Shown here: positions 17,903 through 27,324 of the stretch, one piece after another
Layout: each line of letters begins with the position of its first letter
Position numbering within the stretch: the first letter of the stretch is position 1
Source: CAYNRG01 sp964399545
GTDB lineage: Bacteria > Bacillota_I > Bacilli_A > Erysipelotrichales > Erysipelotrichaceae
Assembly: GCA_964399545.1 (NCBI GenBank)
Contig: CAYNRG010000002.1
Span: 186,001 to 250,000 of the forward strand
Length of the DNA stretch: 64,000 nucleotides
Reading direction: 5' to 3'
Notes under the pieces: model-generated
What the model saw: only the letters and a program-made list of their open reading frames with translations
Told to the model about the DNA's origin: nothing
The model's database searches: none
Position numbers and translations under genes: made by a program

Positions 17903-20770
17903 ATGGGGGGGGGGGTGAACCTATTCCTAGTAGTTACATTACTAATTAGTGGAGTTGTTGCAGAAGAGAACATAGTTACAGAAGAAGTTGTGATTGTTGA
18001 AGAAAATGCAATGACTGAAGAAAGTGTAATTGCTGAAGATAGTGTAGCCACAGAAGAGAATGTAATTAGTGAAGAAGTCGAAAAAAATGTTCCAGAAATA
18101 ATTCAAGAAGGAAACATAGAACTTAAAGTTAATCTTTTTCAAGAAAGAGTTGCAGAAAGTGAACTTGTAGTTGATGAACAAGAAGGAAATAAATCGGTTG
18201 TTTTTGATGCATCAACGAAGACATATTTTATGGGTGATTATCAAATGGACAACTATGCTGAGGGAAGTGTAGATTTAGATTCATATCAATCTGGAAAGTA
18301 TGATGAAAGTACAAAAATCATAGTAAATGGAAAGGTAACTTTTTATACTATAAATGGAGAAGTGGTAGTTAATTCGATAAGAGAAGGCGATAAAACAGCT
18401 TTTCTAACTATTTTTGAGGGGAGTAACTTGAAAGTAGAAACCAATGATGCCATAGGGATTGATATTCCAAGTATCATTGTGGGTTATACAGCGAATAATA
18501 ACCAAGGCACTGATGAGCTAGCAGAAGTAACAAAATTACAAGTAAAAGCGAAAGAAATTGGGATTTTAACCGAACATTTTAGCTATGCGTATATTGATTT
18601 AGTTGTGGAGGCAGAAAAGTTTGGTATAACTGAAGCAAGACATGAAGTGGATTGGGAAGAAGTGGAAGAGAAGGGGCTGCTATATAGTTCATATGAACAA
18701 GGTCTTTCAAAAATGAGAATAACCGTCACAGGTGATGATGCTATAGGGATTCAAATGCAAGAAATGAGTGGTTATGATCTAGAATTAGAAGTCAATGTAA
18801 ATAAAGGAATAGGTATTTATACAGATATAATGCATCAGGGGAGAATGGACCTATCTGATGATATAGGCACTTTGAAGATTAAAGTTAACCAAGGAGAGGG
18901 AATAGTTGCGCAAACCGAATTTTGGATTGGTCAAAAGATAGATGTTCAGGTAGAAGACGGAATAGGTATTTATGGAAATTCAATACAGATGTTTACAGAG
19001 AAGGTGAAAATCGAAGTTCAAAAAGGGTATGGCATCTATGGTAAGGATATGAATTGTGGGGCAGATAATCTTCAAATTATAACGAGAGGAGCCTCAAATT
19101 TTTCTAAGAAAATTTTAGAGAAACGTGTAACGATGAAGGTGTTTCCTAATGCTGCGGCAATGATGACAACAGAGTTTATATTCATTGATTATAGTGATAG
19201 ATCACGGGGTTATGATGAAGAGGAAACAAGTGGTAGGAACATTTGGTTAATCTCAGCTCCTATGGATATTGATGGAAGTTATGGCATGTATGGTGATGAA
19301 GAAGGATTTCTTATTTTGGAATTTGATACAGTCAACAAACCAGATCTTTCTTTCCATATAAAAGGTAATACAGGAATATTTTCGGAGAATGGTGAAACGC
19401 ATGTTGTTGGTAGGAGCGGCGGGGATACTGATACAGGTAACTATATAAGTGGTCTTATTGAAGGGGAAAATGCGGCTATAGATGTCCGAAATGCTCATTT
19501 TGAGAATAAGAATAAATGGGGACAAGTTTTTCCCAATGTGAGTATAAAAGCAGAGGGATTTGGAATTAAAACAGAAATATTATTCTTGCAGGGTTTAAGT
19601 ATGGATGTAGAGGTGTTGGGAGATAATGCCCAAACAGCTGTCAAGGTGGGCGGCTCTGAGATGGACAGGGAATTGTATATGGTCGAGGCAGAGCTCAATA
19701 TTAATTCAAGTAGGGATGGACTGATTGTCAATGCAGAAAGAATTTTTTTAACGGCAAGTGATATTACAGTTCAAGCAGATGATCACCCAATAGAAATGAA
19801 CCTAAATAATAATGAAGAACTTTCCGTTATGGGTACAGAAATAGTTGCTATCGCAACTCAAAGACCGGCAGATATTCTAGAAGTTCCGGCGTTTAATACG
19901 AATGCTAAGATTAATCTATCTTCAGCTACTGATACAATTTGGGAAGATGAAGAACCCCATGAAGTTCAGAGAGGATCTAAACTTGTAGAAATTTATCAAA
20001 ATAAAACGATTAATAAACTATCTAAAGATCCAATGCTTGCTTATTCACCGAATGGGAATATAGACAATTATTTAGACTATGAGTGGAAAGTTTATCCAGA
20101 AATTAATTTTGAAGTGAGTAATGATGGAATTTTGACAGAAGAAGAAGCGGAAACTATTGAGTTTTCTGCAACACGTCAAGGCGGAGTAAGTTATTTAAGA
20201 GCGGATAGGAAAATTCAGCTACAAGATGAAAATAATCAACATGTTGTTGAGTTTCTAACGTACTCAAAAGAAGAACCAGAAGCTCCAGTAGAGCCAGAAG
20301 TTCCAGTAGAACCAGAAGTTCCAGTAGGACCAGAAGTTCCAGTAGGACCAGAAGTTCCAGTAGAGCCAGAAGTTCCAGTAGAACCAGAAGTTCCAGTAGA
20401 ACCAGAAGTTCCAGTAGGACCAGAAGTTCCAGTAGAGCCAGAAGTTCCAGTAGAGCCAGAAGTTCCAGTAGAACCAGAAGTTCCAGTAGGACCAGAAGTT
20501 CCAGTAGAGCCAGAAGTTCCAGTAGGACCAGAAGTTCCAGTAGGGCCAGAAGTTCCAAAAGGTGGAGATAGCGATCTATATACAGTCAATTTTTATAATT
20601 GTGCAGGGAAATTAGAAGGTCAAGATTGGGTTGGATTAGGAGAAACAGCAAAAGCGCCTAAAGCGTATATTTATCCAACTTCAGCTATGGAGAATATTAA
20701 TAGCAATAGAGATATTCAACCGTTAAATTGTGATAGCCAGTTCACAATCCCAAATACTGGCGTAAGATAA
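17903..20770 (+). CDS. array gene 4: secreted beta-solenoid protein, canonical start out of frame
   Basis: The largest paralogue (955 aa from this ATG). The start used by all sister genes is the ATG at 17868 with GGGAGG before it. From there the frame reads MKQKKVMRSVVKWGGG and hits TGA at 17916, because the G tract at 17905-17915 has 11 bases. With 12 or 9 Gs it would join the long frame and restore the usual positively charged signal-peptide start. As sequenced, only the ATG at 17903 inside the tract is in frame. It lacks a good ribosome binding site and gives a signal peptide without basic residues, so expression is probably off or very low. The rest is intact: EE linker, constant N-domain, beta-solenoid middle, constant domain, fifteen VxPEVP units, cysteine-pair tail ending TIPNTGVR. 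Confidence 0.8.
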   Translation: MGGGVNLFLVVTLLISGVVAEENIVTEEVVIVEENAMTEESVIAEDSVATEENVISEEVEKNVPEIIQEGNIELKVNLFQERVAESELVVDEQEGNKSVVFDASTKTYFMGDYQMDNYAEGSVDLDSYQSGKYDESTKIIVNGKVTFYTINGEVVVNSIREGDKTAFLTIFEGSNLKVETNDAIGIDIPSIIVGYTANNNQGTDELAEVTKLQVKAKEIGILTEHFSYAYIDLVVEAEKFGITEARHEVDWEEVEEKGLLYSSYEQGLSKMRITVTGDDAIGIQMQEMSGYDLELEVNVNKGIGIYTDIMHQGRMDLSDDIGTLKIKVNQGEGIVAQTEFWIGQKIDVQVEDGIGIYGNSIQMFTEKVKIEVQKGYGIYGKDMNCGADNLQIITRGASNFSKKILEKRVTMKVFPNAAAMMTTEFIFIDYSDRSRGYDEEETSGRNIWLISAPMDIDGSYGMYGDEEGFLILEFDTVNKPDLSFHIKGNTGIFSENGETHVVGRSGGDTDTGNYISGLIEGENAAIDVRNAHFENKNKWGQVFPNVSIKAEGFGIKTEILFLQGLSMDVEVLGDNAQTAVKVGGSEMDRELYMVEAELNINSSRDGLIVNAERIFLTASDITVQADDHPIEMNLNNNEELSVMGTEIVAIATQRPADILEVPAFNTNAKINLSSATDTIWEDEEPHEVQRGSKLVEIYQNKTINKLSKDPMLAYSPNGNIDNYLDYEWKVYPEINFEVSNDGILTEEEAETIEFSATRQGGVSYLRADRKIQLQDENNQHVVEFLTYSKEEPEAPVEPEVPVEPEVPVGPEVPVGPEVPVEPEVPVEPEVPVEPEVPVGPEVPVEPEVPVEPEVPVEPEVPVGPEVPVEPEVPVGPEVPVGPEVPKGGDSDLYTVNFYNCAGKLEGQDWVGLGETAKAPKAYIYPTSAMENINSNRDIQPLNCDSQFTIPNTGVR
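17905..17915 (+). repeat. poly-G tract of 11, probable phase-variation switch
   Basis: Eleven consecutive Gs in an AT-rich gene, inside the signal-peptide codons. Genes 1-3 have GGAGGG or GGAGGA at this place and no tract. Gain of one G or loss of two puts the ATG at 17868 in frame with the 955-aa frame. This is the classic layout of a slipped-strand contingency tract. Confidence 0.85.
20276..20561 (+). repeat. 18-bp tandem repeat coding V(E/G)PEVP, 15 copies
   Basis: Fifteen 18-base units after EEPEAP, mixing VEPEVP and VGPEVP. It is the longest tract in the array. It probably forms an extended proline-rich stalk between solenoid and C-terminal tail. The opposite strand is also open for the whole tract, a side effect of the repeat. 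Confidence 0.9.
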
Positions 20771-20807
20771 ATCAAGCCATAGAGACAGATTTTTAGATTT
20801 AATATTC

Positions 20808-20836
20808 AACCGCACTTTATAGTGCGGTTTTTTTTA
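20808..20836 (+). terminator. terminator of array gene 4
   Basis: The same AACCGCACT-TTAT-AGTGCGGTT hairpin as after gene 1, here followed by eight Ts. Confidence 0.88.
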
Positions 20837-21145
20837 TAATGAATAAGGTTGATCTATGGAAAAGGAATACTTATGAAATTACTACTTTTTTATTCTGAAT
20901 AGGGAGATAAGTCTTTTAGTTAAAGGTGTCGGCGGTGGTGACGAGTATTAGTAGGAATAGACTCGTAAAGTGATGATTTATTGATTATTTACTAATATAT
21001 AATTTGAAAGGTTATATTTGTTGAAAAAACAGAATAAATAGGGTAAAATTAAAATCTATAAGTAAAGATTATAAACTAAAAGTGATATAGAGGTGAATGT
21101 TTTTAGAATAATTCAAATAATGAATTAAGAATGTGGAGGTACCAG
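20837..21145 (+). other. spacer before array gene 5
   Basis: A shortened, diverged upstream block: GAATAGGGAGATAAGTC, then GGCGGTGGTGACG, then the promoter. No coding sequence is evident. Confidence 0.5.
21021..21049 (+). promoter_or_regulatory. promoter of array gene 5
   Basis: TTGAAA, 17 bases, TAAAAT. The same TAAAAT box is used by gene 6, which pairs genes 5 and 6 as a subgroup. Confidence 0.7.
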
Positions 21146-23814
21146 ATGAAAAAACAGACAATGATGAAGAAAATAACTAAAGGAAGTCTTAATTTATTTT
21201 TAGTAGCGACTTTACTAGTGGGTGGAGTTGTTGCTGAAGAGAATGGAATCACTAAAGAAGGTGATACTATTACGGAAGATATAACTCTTGAAGAAAGTGA
21301 AACTATTGGAGAAAATGAAATTCTTGAAGAGGATGTAGTTGCTGATGAGATTGCAAACAATGTTCTAGAGATGAACCTTGAAGAGGATAAAGGAACTGAA
21401 GATAAAATGTATCAAGAAAGAGTTGCTGAAAGTGAACTTGTAGTCGATGAACAAGAAGGTAATAAATCGATTATCTTTGATGCAGCAACTAAAACTTATT
21501 TTATGGGTGACTATGCAATGCAGGATTATATTAATGGTGGTGTAGATTTAGCCACATTGCAATCTGGAAAGTATGATCAAAATACAAAGATTATTGTAAA
21601 TGGAGAAGTAACTTTTTATACGATTAATGGAGAAGTTTCGGTGAACTCTATAAGAAAAGGTGATAGAAGAACTTATTTAAATATTTTTAAGGGTAGCGAC
21701 TTGAAAGTAGAAACCAATGATGTTATAGGGATTGATATTTTAAATATCACTGTTGGTTATACACCATATAATAGCGAAGAAACTGATGAGTTAGCAAAAG
21801 TAACCAAATTACAAGTAAAAGCGAAAGAAATCGGAATTTTAACCGAACAGTTTATTTATGTGTATATGGATCTGGTTATTGAGGCAGAAAAATTTGGTAT
21901 AACTTTATCAAGATTTAAAGAGAATTTGCTAGAACCACATGCAGGGCGGATAGACTCCGGTAAATCTAGCGATGATATTTCAAAAATGAAAATAACAGTT
22001 ACAGGTGATGATGCAATTGGGATTCAAATGAGAGAAATTTTCATGCGAAATCCTGTAGCGTTAGAAGTGAATGTAAAAAAAGGAATAGGAATTTATACGT
22101 ATAGAATGAATCACAGCCCTACTCGTAAAGATGGCTATCAAGCTGGTTATCTGAAAGTTAGCGTTGGTCAAGGGGAGGGTATAGTTGGACTAGAGACTAT
22201 CTATATTAGTGATGCAAGTATGGATATTCAGGTAGAAGATGGAATTGGAATCGACGTTTTTCATACAGATTTGCATGTGGTTGTACCGAAAATGAAAGTT
22301 GAGGTTCAACATGGATACGCCATTTATGGTCTGTTAGCAGACATGCAGGTAGGTGAACTCCGAATTGTAACGGGAGGGGCATCTGATTTTTCTAAACAGC
22401 TTCTAGAAACCCGCATAGCGCAACAAGATGCTTTGATGGGAACTTCTCACGATTTGGAAGTCCCTAGTGTTGCTGCAATGGCTGTTGGTTCGGCGATTTT
22501 TTCGGTTTATTGGGATGATTATCCGCGTGATGTAGGAGATATTGAGGAGAGTTGGTTGATTTCAGCCCCTAAGGATTTTGAGGGAAGTTATGGAATGTAT
22601 GGTATGGGGGACCATTCAATGTTGTATGTAAAAGACAATGCACCCCATAATGAATCGGGTATACCTAGTGTGTTGCGCATAGAAGGAAATATAGGGGTAT
22701 TTTTGAATAACGGTGGATTAAATCTTATCGGAGCAGGAGGAGTAACTCCAAGTCATGATACTGGAGAACTCGCTACTCTTGCTATTGAAAGTAAAAAAGG
22801 CGGGGTAGATGTCGCTTCAATTAGTGTATATAGCTATGATAGTAAGCCAATCCAACTGAATGTAAAATCAGAGGGATTTGGAATTAAAACAGAAACATTA
22901 ATGATGACTGCTGCAATAGTTAATATAGAGGTATTAGGGGATAATGCTCAAACAGCTTTTGAGGTTAGAAAAGAGAAATTTGTTGATATAAGAACTTCAG
23001 AAATAAATATTAACACAAGTGGAGATGGGTTAATTATAGATGCAGGCAATGGAACGATAAACTGCAGTGATATTACTGTCCAAGCAGATGGTCAACCAAT
23101 AGAAGTGAACTTCAAATATCTCGATGAACTTCACTTAAATGGTACGAAAATAGTTGCTATTGCAAATAAAAAATCGCCTGATATTATGGATGTACCGGCG
23201 TTTAATACTGAAGATAAGATTTTTCTAGCTTCGGATACTTATGTAAGTGTTGTAGGAGGGGCGAAATATAAAGAGGGTAGCCTTGTAGAGATTTATAAAC
23301 ATAAAACAGGGATTAAACTTTCTGAAGAACCAACTCTTGTTTATTCAACTAATGGAAATATAGATAATTATTTAGACTATGAGTGGAAGGCCTCGCCAGA
23401 AATTAGTTTTGAAGTAACTGATGAGGGAATTTTAACCGAAGAAAAAGTGGAAAGTGTTGTATTTACTGCAACTCGCCAAGGTAGTGCAAGCCTTTTAAGA
23501 GAAACAAAAAAATTCAGTTACAAGATAAAGATAGTAAGCATGTTGTTGGGGTTCTAACGGGTACAGAAGTTCCGGAGAATCCAGAGAATCCCGAAACTCC
23601 AGAAGGTGGAGATAGTTCGCTATATACAGTAAATTTTTATAATTGTGCTGGAAAATTAGAAAGTCAGGACTGGGTTGCTTTAGGAGAGACAGCAAGAGCT
23701 CCTAAAACGTATACTTATCCGACTTCAGCTATGGAAAATATTAATAGTAATAGAGATATTCAACCGTTAAATTGTGATAGTCAGTTCACAATTCCGAATA
23801 CTGGAATAAGATAG
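21146..23814 (+). pseudogene. array gene 5: beta-solenoid protein with a one-base frameshift
   Basis: Start chosen at the ATG at 21146, as in the sister genes, with GGAGG 8 bases upstream. The first 798 codons are open and follow the family plan: signal peptide, EE linker, constant N-domain, and a middle with DAIGIQM, GIGIYTY, GEGIVG and GSYGMYG repeats. At 23506-23512 a run of seven As replaces the eight needed. The frame then reads SYKIKIVSMLLGF and stops at 23557. With one extra A the frame continues as QLQDKDSKHVV, a short Pro-Glu-Asn linker (VPENPENPETPEGGD) and the cysteine-pair tail, ending in TIPNTGIR at 23814. The downstream part is not decayed, so this may be a reversible state, a very recent mutation or a sequencing error. 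Confidence 0.75.
23506..23512 (+). repeat. A7 tract at the frameshift of array gene 5
   Basis: Seven As after ACAA-type context where eight would keep the frame. Gene 1 reads GATAGGAAAATTCAG at the matching place. Length change here would switch between an 803-aa product lacking the tail and the full-length protein. Confidence 0.65.
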
Positions 23815-23904
23815 ATTAAACCATAGAGTTGGACTTTTAAATTCAATATTTAATCGTACCCTCTGTGAACTAGTCAGTGAAAAGTAGCTACAAAAAGCTT
23901 TAGA

Positions 23905-23940
23905 ATCCCAATTCAGTTCTATACTGGATTGGGGTTTTAT
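23905..23940 (+). terminator. terminator of array gene 5
   Basis: A 14-bp stem with two G-U pairs (23905-23918 with 23924-23937), loop TCTAT, then Ts. It lies after the restored stop at 23814, which supports the longer gene. Confidence 0.8.
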
Positions 23941-24465
23941 AATTTAATGAATAGGCAGGGTGAATATTATTATCAGTTCACACAAATTTTTTATAATGAA
24001 GAGACTCGATAAGAATTATGATTGAGGAGACATTAATTGAAGAAATATAAAACATATCAACGGTTTTAATGATTTAATAAGTGTATAGTAGAAAATATGA
24101 AGATAAGATTAAAATTTTGGTAAAGAAAAACACAAATTATTTTTATTTGAAATAAATTTTGCGATTGTTAATAAAAATAAAGTATTATACATTCGTTCAT
24201 TTATGATATAGAGGAATAAGCCCATTAATTAAGGGCATCAGAGTGATTGGTGGTTCTTGGTGTGAAAATGTTGACAGAATAATTATTTGTTAATAATTCA
24301 TTAATATCTAATTTATATAAATTTAAAGGGCATAAGGGTTGAAAAATAAAAATAGATAAGGTAAAATTAAAACCCGTGAGTAAAAATCATGAATTAGAAA
24401 TGACATAACGGTTTAAAAAATTCAGAATAATCCAAATAATAAATTAAAGAATATGGAGGAAGAAG
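23941..24465 (+). other. 525-bp spacer before array gene 6
   Basis: Longest spacer in the array. It holds a diverged upstream block (ATTCGTTCATTTATGATATAG, then GGCATCAGAGTGATTGG) and the promoter. A GGAGACATTAATTGAAG motif near 24026 recalls the GGAGGAACATTAATG relic after genes 2 and 3. I see no gene. Confidence 0.5.
24339..24367 (+). promoter_or_regulatory. promoter of array gene 6
   Basis: TTGAAA, 17 bases, TAAAAT. Confidence 0.7.
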
Positions 24466-27153
24466 ATGAAAGAAAAGAAACTAATGAAGAACATAACTAA
24501 AGGAAGTCTTAATTTATTTTTAGCATTGGCATTATTAGTAGGTGGAGTTGTTGCTGAAGAAAATGTAATTATTGAAGAGACTGGAATCACTGAAGAGACT
24601 GGAATCACTGAAGAAGATGTGACTATTACGGAAGATACAACTATTGAAGAGAGTGAAGTTATTGAAGAAGATGTAACTATTGAAGAAAATGAAATTACGG
24701 AAGAGAATGTAGTTACTGATGAAATTGAAAGCAATGTTCCAGAGATGAACCTTGAAGAGGGAAAAGGAACTGAAGATAAAATGTATCAAGAGAGAGTTGC
24801 TGAGAGTGAACTTGTAGTTGATGAACAAGAAGGAAATAGATCTATTATCTTTGATGCAGCAACTAAAACTTATTTTATGGGTGACTATGCAATGCAGGAT
24901 TATATTAATGGTGGTGTAGATTTAGCCACATTGCAATCTGGAAAGTATGATCAAAATACAAAGATTATTGTAAATGGAGTGATAACACTCTATACGATTA
25001 ATGGAGAAGTTACAGTGAATTCTATAGAAGAAAGAGATGTAAATTCTACTTTGAAAATTTTTGTCGCAAGTAATTTAAAAGTAGAAACCAATAGCTCGAC
25101 AGGAATTGCAGTGAATCGCTTAGATATTGGAGATACTGAGGCATACTCTCTGAATTCAGCTATTGCGGAAACAACTACATTACAAGTGAAAGCGAAAGAA
25201 ATTGGGATGTTAGTTAAAGGATTTAATTTTGAGTATATGGATCTTACTATTGAAGCAGGTCAATTGGGAATAACGAGTACTCGTGAAGCAACAACTCTGT
25301 GGTCATCACCAAATGAAGAGGATTACGGATATATGAGGAGCCGATCTAATGCAGCCACATCTAAAATGAACATGAAGATTACTGGGAATGATGCAAGAGG
25401 AATTCAAATGTTAACAATAAATATTGCTGGTAAGATAGAGTTTGATATCAGTGTAGAAAATGGTGTTGGAATTTTAACTGATGAACTGATACAGTCAAGG
25501 TATCTGATGGAACGTGGTCATTTTGGATATCTAAAAGTTAAGGTGAATCAAGGTGAAGGAATTGTGGCGCTTTCAATGATTAATTTGGATGAAACAAATA
25601 TAGATATTCAAGTAGAAGATGGAATTGGGTTAATGATACTGAGCGGCTGGTCTAGTGTAAACACACTCAAAGTAAACATTGAAGTTCAAAAAGGATATGG
25701 GATGTATATTTATTCTGGGACATATGGAGTGGAAGATTTTAGGATTGTATCGAATGGTTCTTCATCCTATGCAAAAAATATTCTGGGAAAATATTTGAAT
25801 GTAATGTTAATGGAACGAGAAGAAATTGAAACTCCAGAGGCAGCTGCACTCCTCCAAGGGTATAATTTTTCGGTGTTACCTTTTGGTGTTGGGGATAAAC
25901 GCTATTTAGAAGTGCCTAAAAATTTGGTGATACAAGCTCCTAAAGAAGTTGAAGGCAGCTATGGAATCTATATGATGGGCGAATATGGATCGCTAGATCT
26001 ATATGGACGAGGTTCAAAGGAAGCAGACAAGGTCAGTTCGATAGTTCGAATAGAAGGTAATACAGGTATTTTTGCTAATGCTGATTCTTGGATGAGTATT
26101 TCGAGCGACTATGCTTTTGAGCGGTTTCCTATTGTGATTGAAGGGAAAAAAGAGGCCATAAATATAGGAAGGGTACACTTTTATGCGAGTGATATTGTTC
26201 TTCAAACAGAAGAGACTGGAATCAAAGCGGGAGATATTAGCGTGTATGAAGCAGATATAGAGATAGAGGTGTTTGGGGAAAACGGTAAGGTAGCTCTGGA
26301 GAGTTCATCGTTTTGGACATACAACTCGAGTATAAATATTGATTCAAGTGGCAGAGGAATCTTCCTTCTGAATGCCGAATTTGCGGATTTTGATGTTAGT
26401 GAGATTACTGTGCAAGCTGATGATCAACCTGTGGAGATTCTTCTTCTTGATAACAATGGTAGTGTTGAACTTCGTGGAACGCAGTTGATTGCTACTTCGA
26501 CTCAAATATCTCCGGATGATATGGATATACCTGGTTATTACGCTAATGTACAGACAAACTTATCAAAGGGATACAAGCCTATTCCTTTGGATGAGTACGG
26601 GTTTCTTCGAAGTAACCCGCACAAAATTGTAGAATCATCTGTGATAGAACTTTACCCAAATAAAACTAGTGACAAGATAGGTGAAAAACCAGTTTTACCT
26701 TACTCAGCAAATGGTAATATAGACAATTATGAAAATTATGACTGGAAAGTTTCACCAGAGCTAAATTTTGAAGTCAGTGAAGAAGGAATTTTTACAGAAG
26801 AAAAAGAAGAAAATATTGTCTTTTTTGGAACTCGTCAAGGACAAGAAGATAGTGAGATAAATACAGATAAACTTGTATTTAAGGACCAATTAACTAAGCA
26901 CGTTGTTGGCTTCGTAACTTATTCTAAAGATGGAGATGAAGATGAAGTAAAGAGTCAATTCTTATATACAGTGAATTTTTACAACTGTAGAGGAGAATTA
27001 GAAGGGCAAGACTGGGTATTTGAGGGTGGAGTGGCTAACCCTCCTAAATCGTATACTTATCCGACTTCAGCTATGGAGAATATTAATAGTAATAGAGATG
27101 TTCAACCTTTAAATTGTGATAGTCAGTTCACAATTCCGAATACTGGAATTTAG
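24466..27153 (+). CDS. array gene 6: secreted beta-solenoid surface protein, most diverged copy
   Basis: An 895-aa member with signal peptide 1-30 and the longest acidic linker of the array. The linker is itself repetitive (TGITEE twice, then EEDVTIxE-type units), so it too may vary in length. The constant N-domain matches gene 5 closely. The solenoid middle is strongly diverged (ARGIQM, GVGILTD, GEGIVA, GYGMYI, GSYGIYM). It lacks the Pro-Glu-Val repeat and has an Asp/Glu linker (KDGDEDEVKSQ) instead. The cysteine-pair tail is kept (NFYNCRG, PLNCDSQF), ending TIPNTGI. GGAGG precedes the ATG. Genes 5 and 6 form one subgroup, genes 1-4 another. Function unknown. Confidence 0.85.
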   Translation: MKEKKLMKNITKGSLNLFLALALLVGGVVAEENVIIEETGITEETGITEEDVTITEDTTIEESEVIEEDVTIEENEITEENVVTDEIESNVPEMNLEEGKGTEDKMYQERVAESELVVDEQEGNRSIIFDAATKTYFMGDYAMQDYINGGVDLATLQSGKYDQNTKIIVNGVITLYTINGEVTVNSIEERDVNSTLKIFVASNLKVETNSSTGIAVNRLDIGDTEAYSLNSAIAETTTLQVKAKEIGMLVKGFNFEYMDLTIEAGQLGITSTREATTLWSSPNEEDYGYMRSRSNAATSKMNMKITGNDARGIQMLTINIAGKIEFDISVENGVGILTDELIQSRYLMERGHFGYLKVKVNQGEGIVALSMINLDETNIDIQVEDGIGLMILSGWSSVNTLKVNIEVQKGYGMYIYSGTYGVEDFRIVSNGSSSYAKNILGKYLNVMLMEREEIETPEAAALLQGYNFSVLPFGVGDKRYLEVPKNLVIQAPKEVEGSYGIYMMGEYGSLDLYGRGSKEADKVSSIVRIEGNTGIFANADSWMSISSDYAFERFPIVIEGKKEAINIGRVHFYASDIVLQTEETGIKAGDISVYEADIEIEVFGENGKVALESSSFWTYNSSINIDSSGRGIFLLNAEFADFDVSEITVQADDQPVEILLLDNNGSVELRGTQLIATSTQISPDDMDIPGYYANVQTNLSKGYKPIPLDEYGFLRSNPHKIVESSVIELYPNKTSDKIGEKPVLPYSANGNIDNYENYDWKVSPELNFEVSEEGIFTEEKEENIVFFGTRQGQEDSEINTDKLVFKDQLTKHVVGFVTYSKDGDEDEVKSQFLYTVNFYNCRGELEGQDWVFEGGVANPPKSYTYPTSAMENINSNRDVQPLNCDSQFTIPNTGI

Positions 27154-27181
27154 ATCAAACCTTAGTGTTTGATCTTTTTTT
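27152..27181 (+). terminator. terminator of array gene 6
   Basis: A perfect 9-bp stem, AGATCAAAC (27152-27160) with GTTTGATCT (27167-27175), then seven Ts. It starts within the stop codon. Confidence 0.88.
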
Positions 27182-27265
27182 ATAATACACAGGAAAGAAA
27201 AAATTAGATGATTTGGTTAGCGTGGGTGAAGCGGGTGATTTCAATTTTTATTTTTAATGAAAGGG

Positions 27266-27293
27266 TTGTAATTTTTTAATTCTGTGCTATAAT
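27266..27293 (+). promoter_or_regulatory. promoter of the Fur-type regulator and rubrerythrin
   Basis: TTGTAA (27266-27271), 16 bases, consensus TATAAT (27288-27293). The Fur-like operator begins at the last base of the -10 box. Confidence 0.65.
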
Positions 27294-27307
27294 GATAATA
27301 GTTATCA
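27293..27307 (+). promoter_or_regulatory. Fur/PerR-family operator
   Basis: TGATAATAGTTATCA is a 7-1-7 inverted repeat one base away from the TGATAATNATTATCA consensus. It covers the region just after the -10 box, so binding would block initiation and give autoregulation. Confidence 0.75.
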
Positions 27308-27324
27308 ATAAGGGAGGTGAGAGG

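Noticed and set aside
20284..20556. Direct repeats that could suggest a CRISPR array
   Set aside because: The 18-bp units abut without spacers and lie in frame inside a coding sequence.
20236..20589. Long minus-strand open frames rich in TGTSGS and LLELLV across the repeats of array genes 2 and 4
   Set aside because: They are the antisense reading of an 18-bp repeat, with no start signals and no composition like a real protein.
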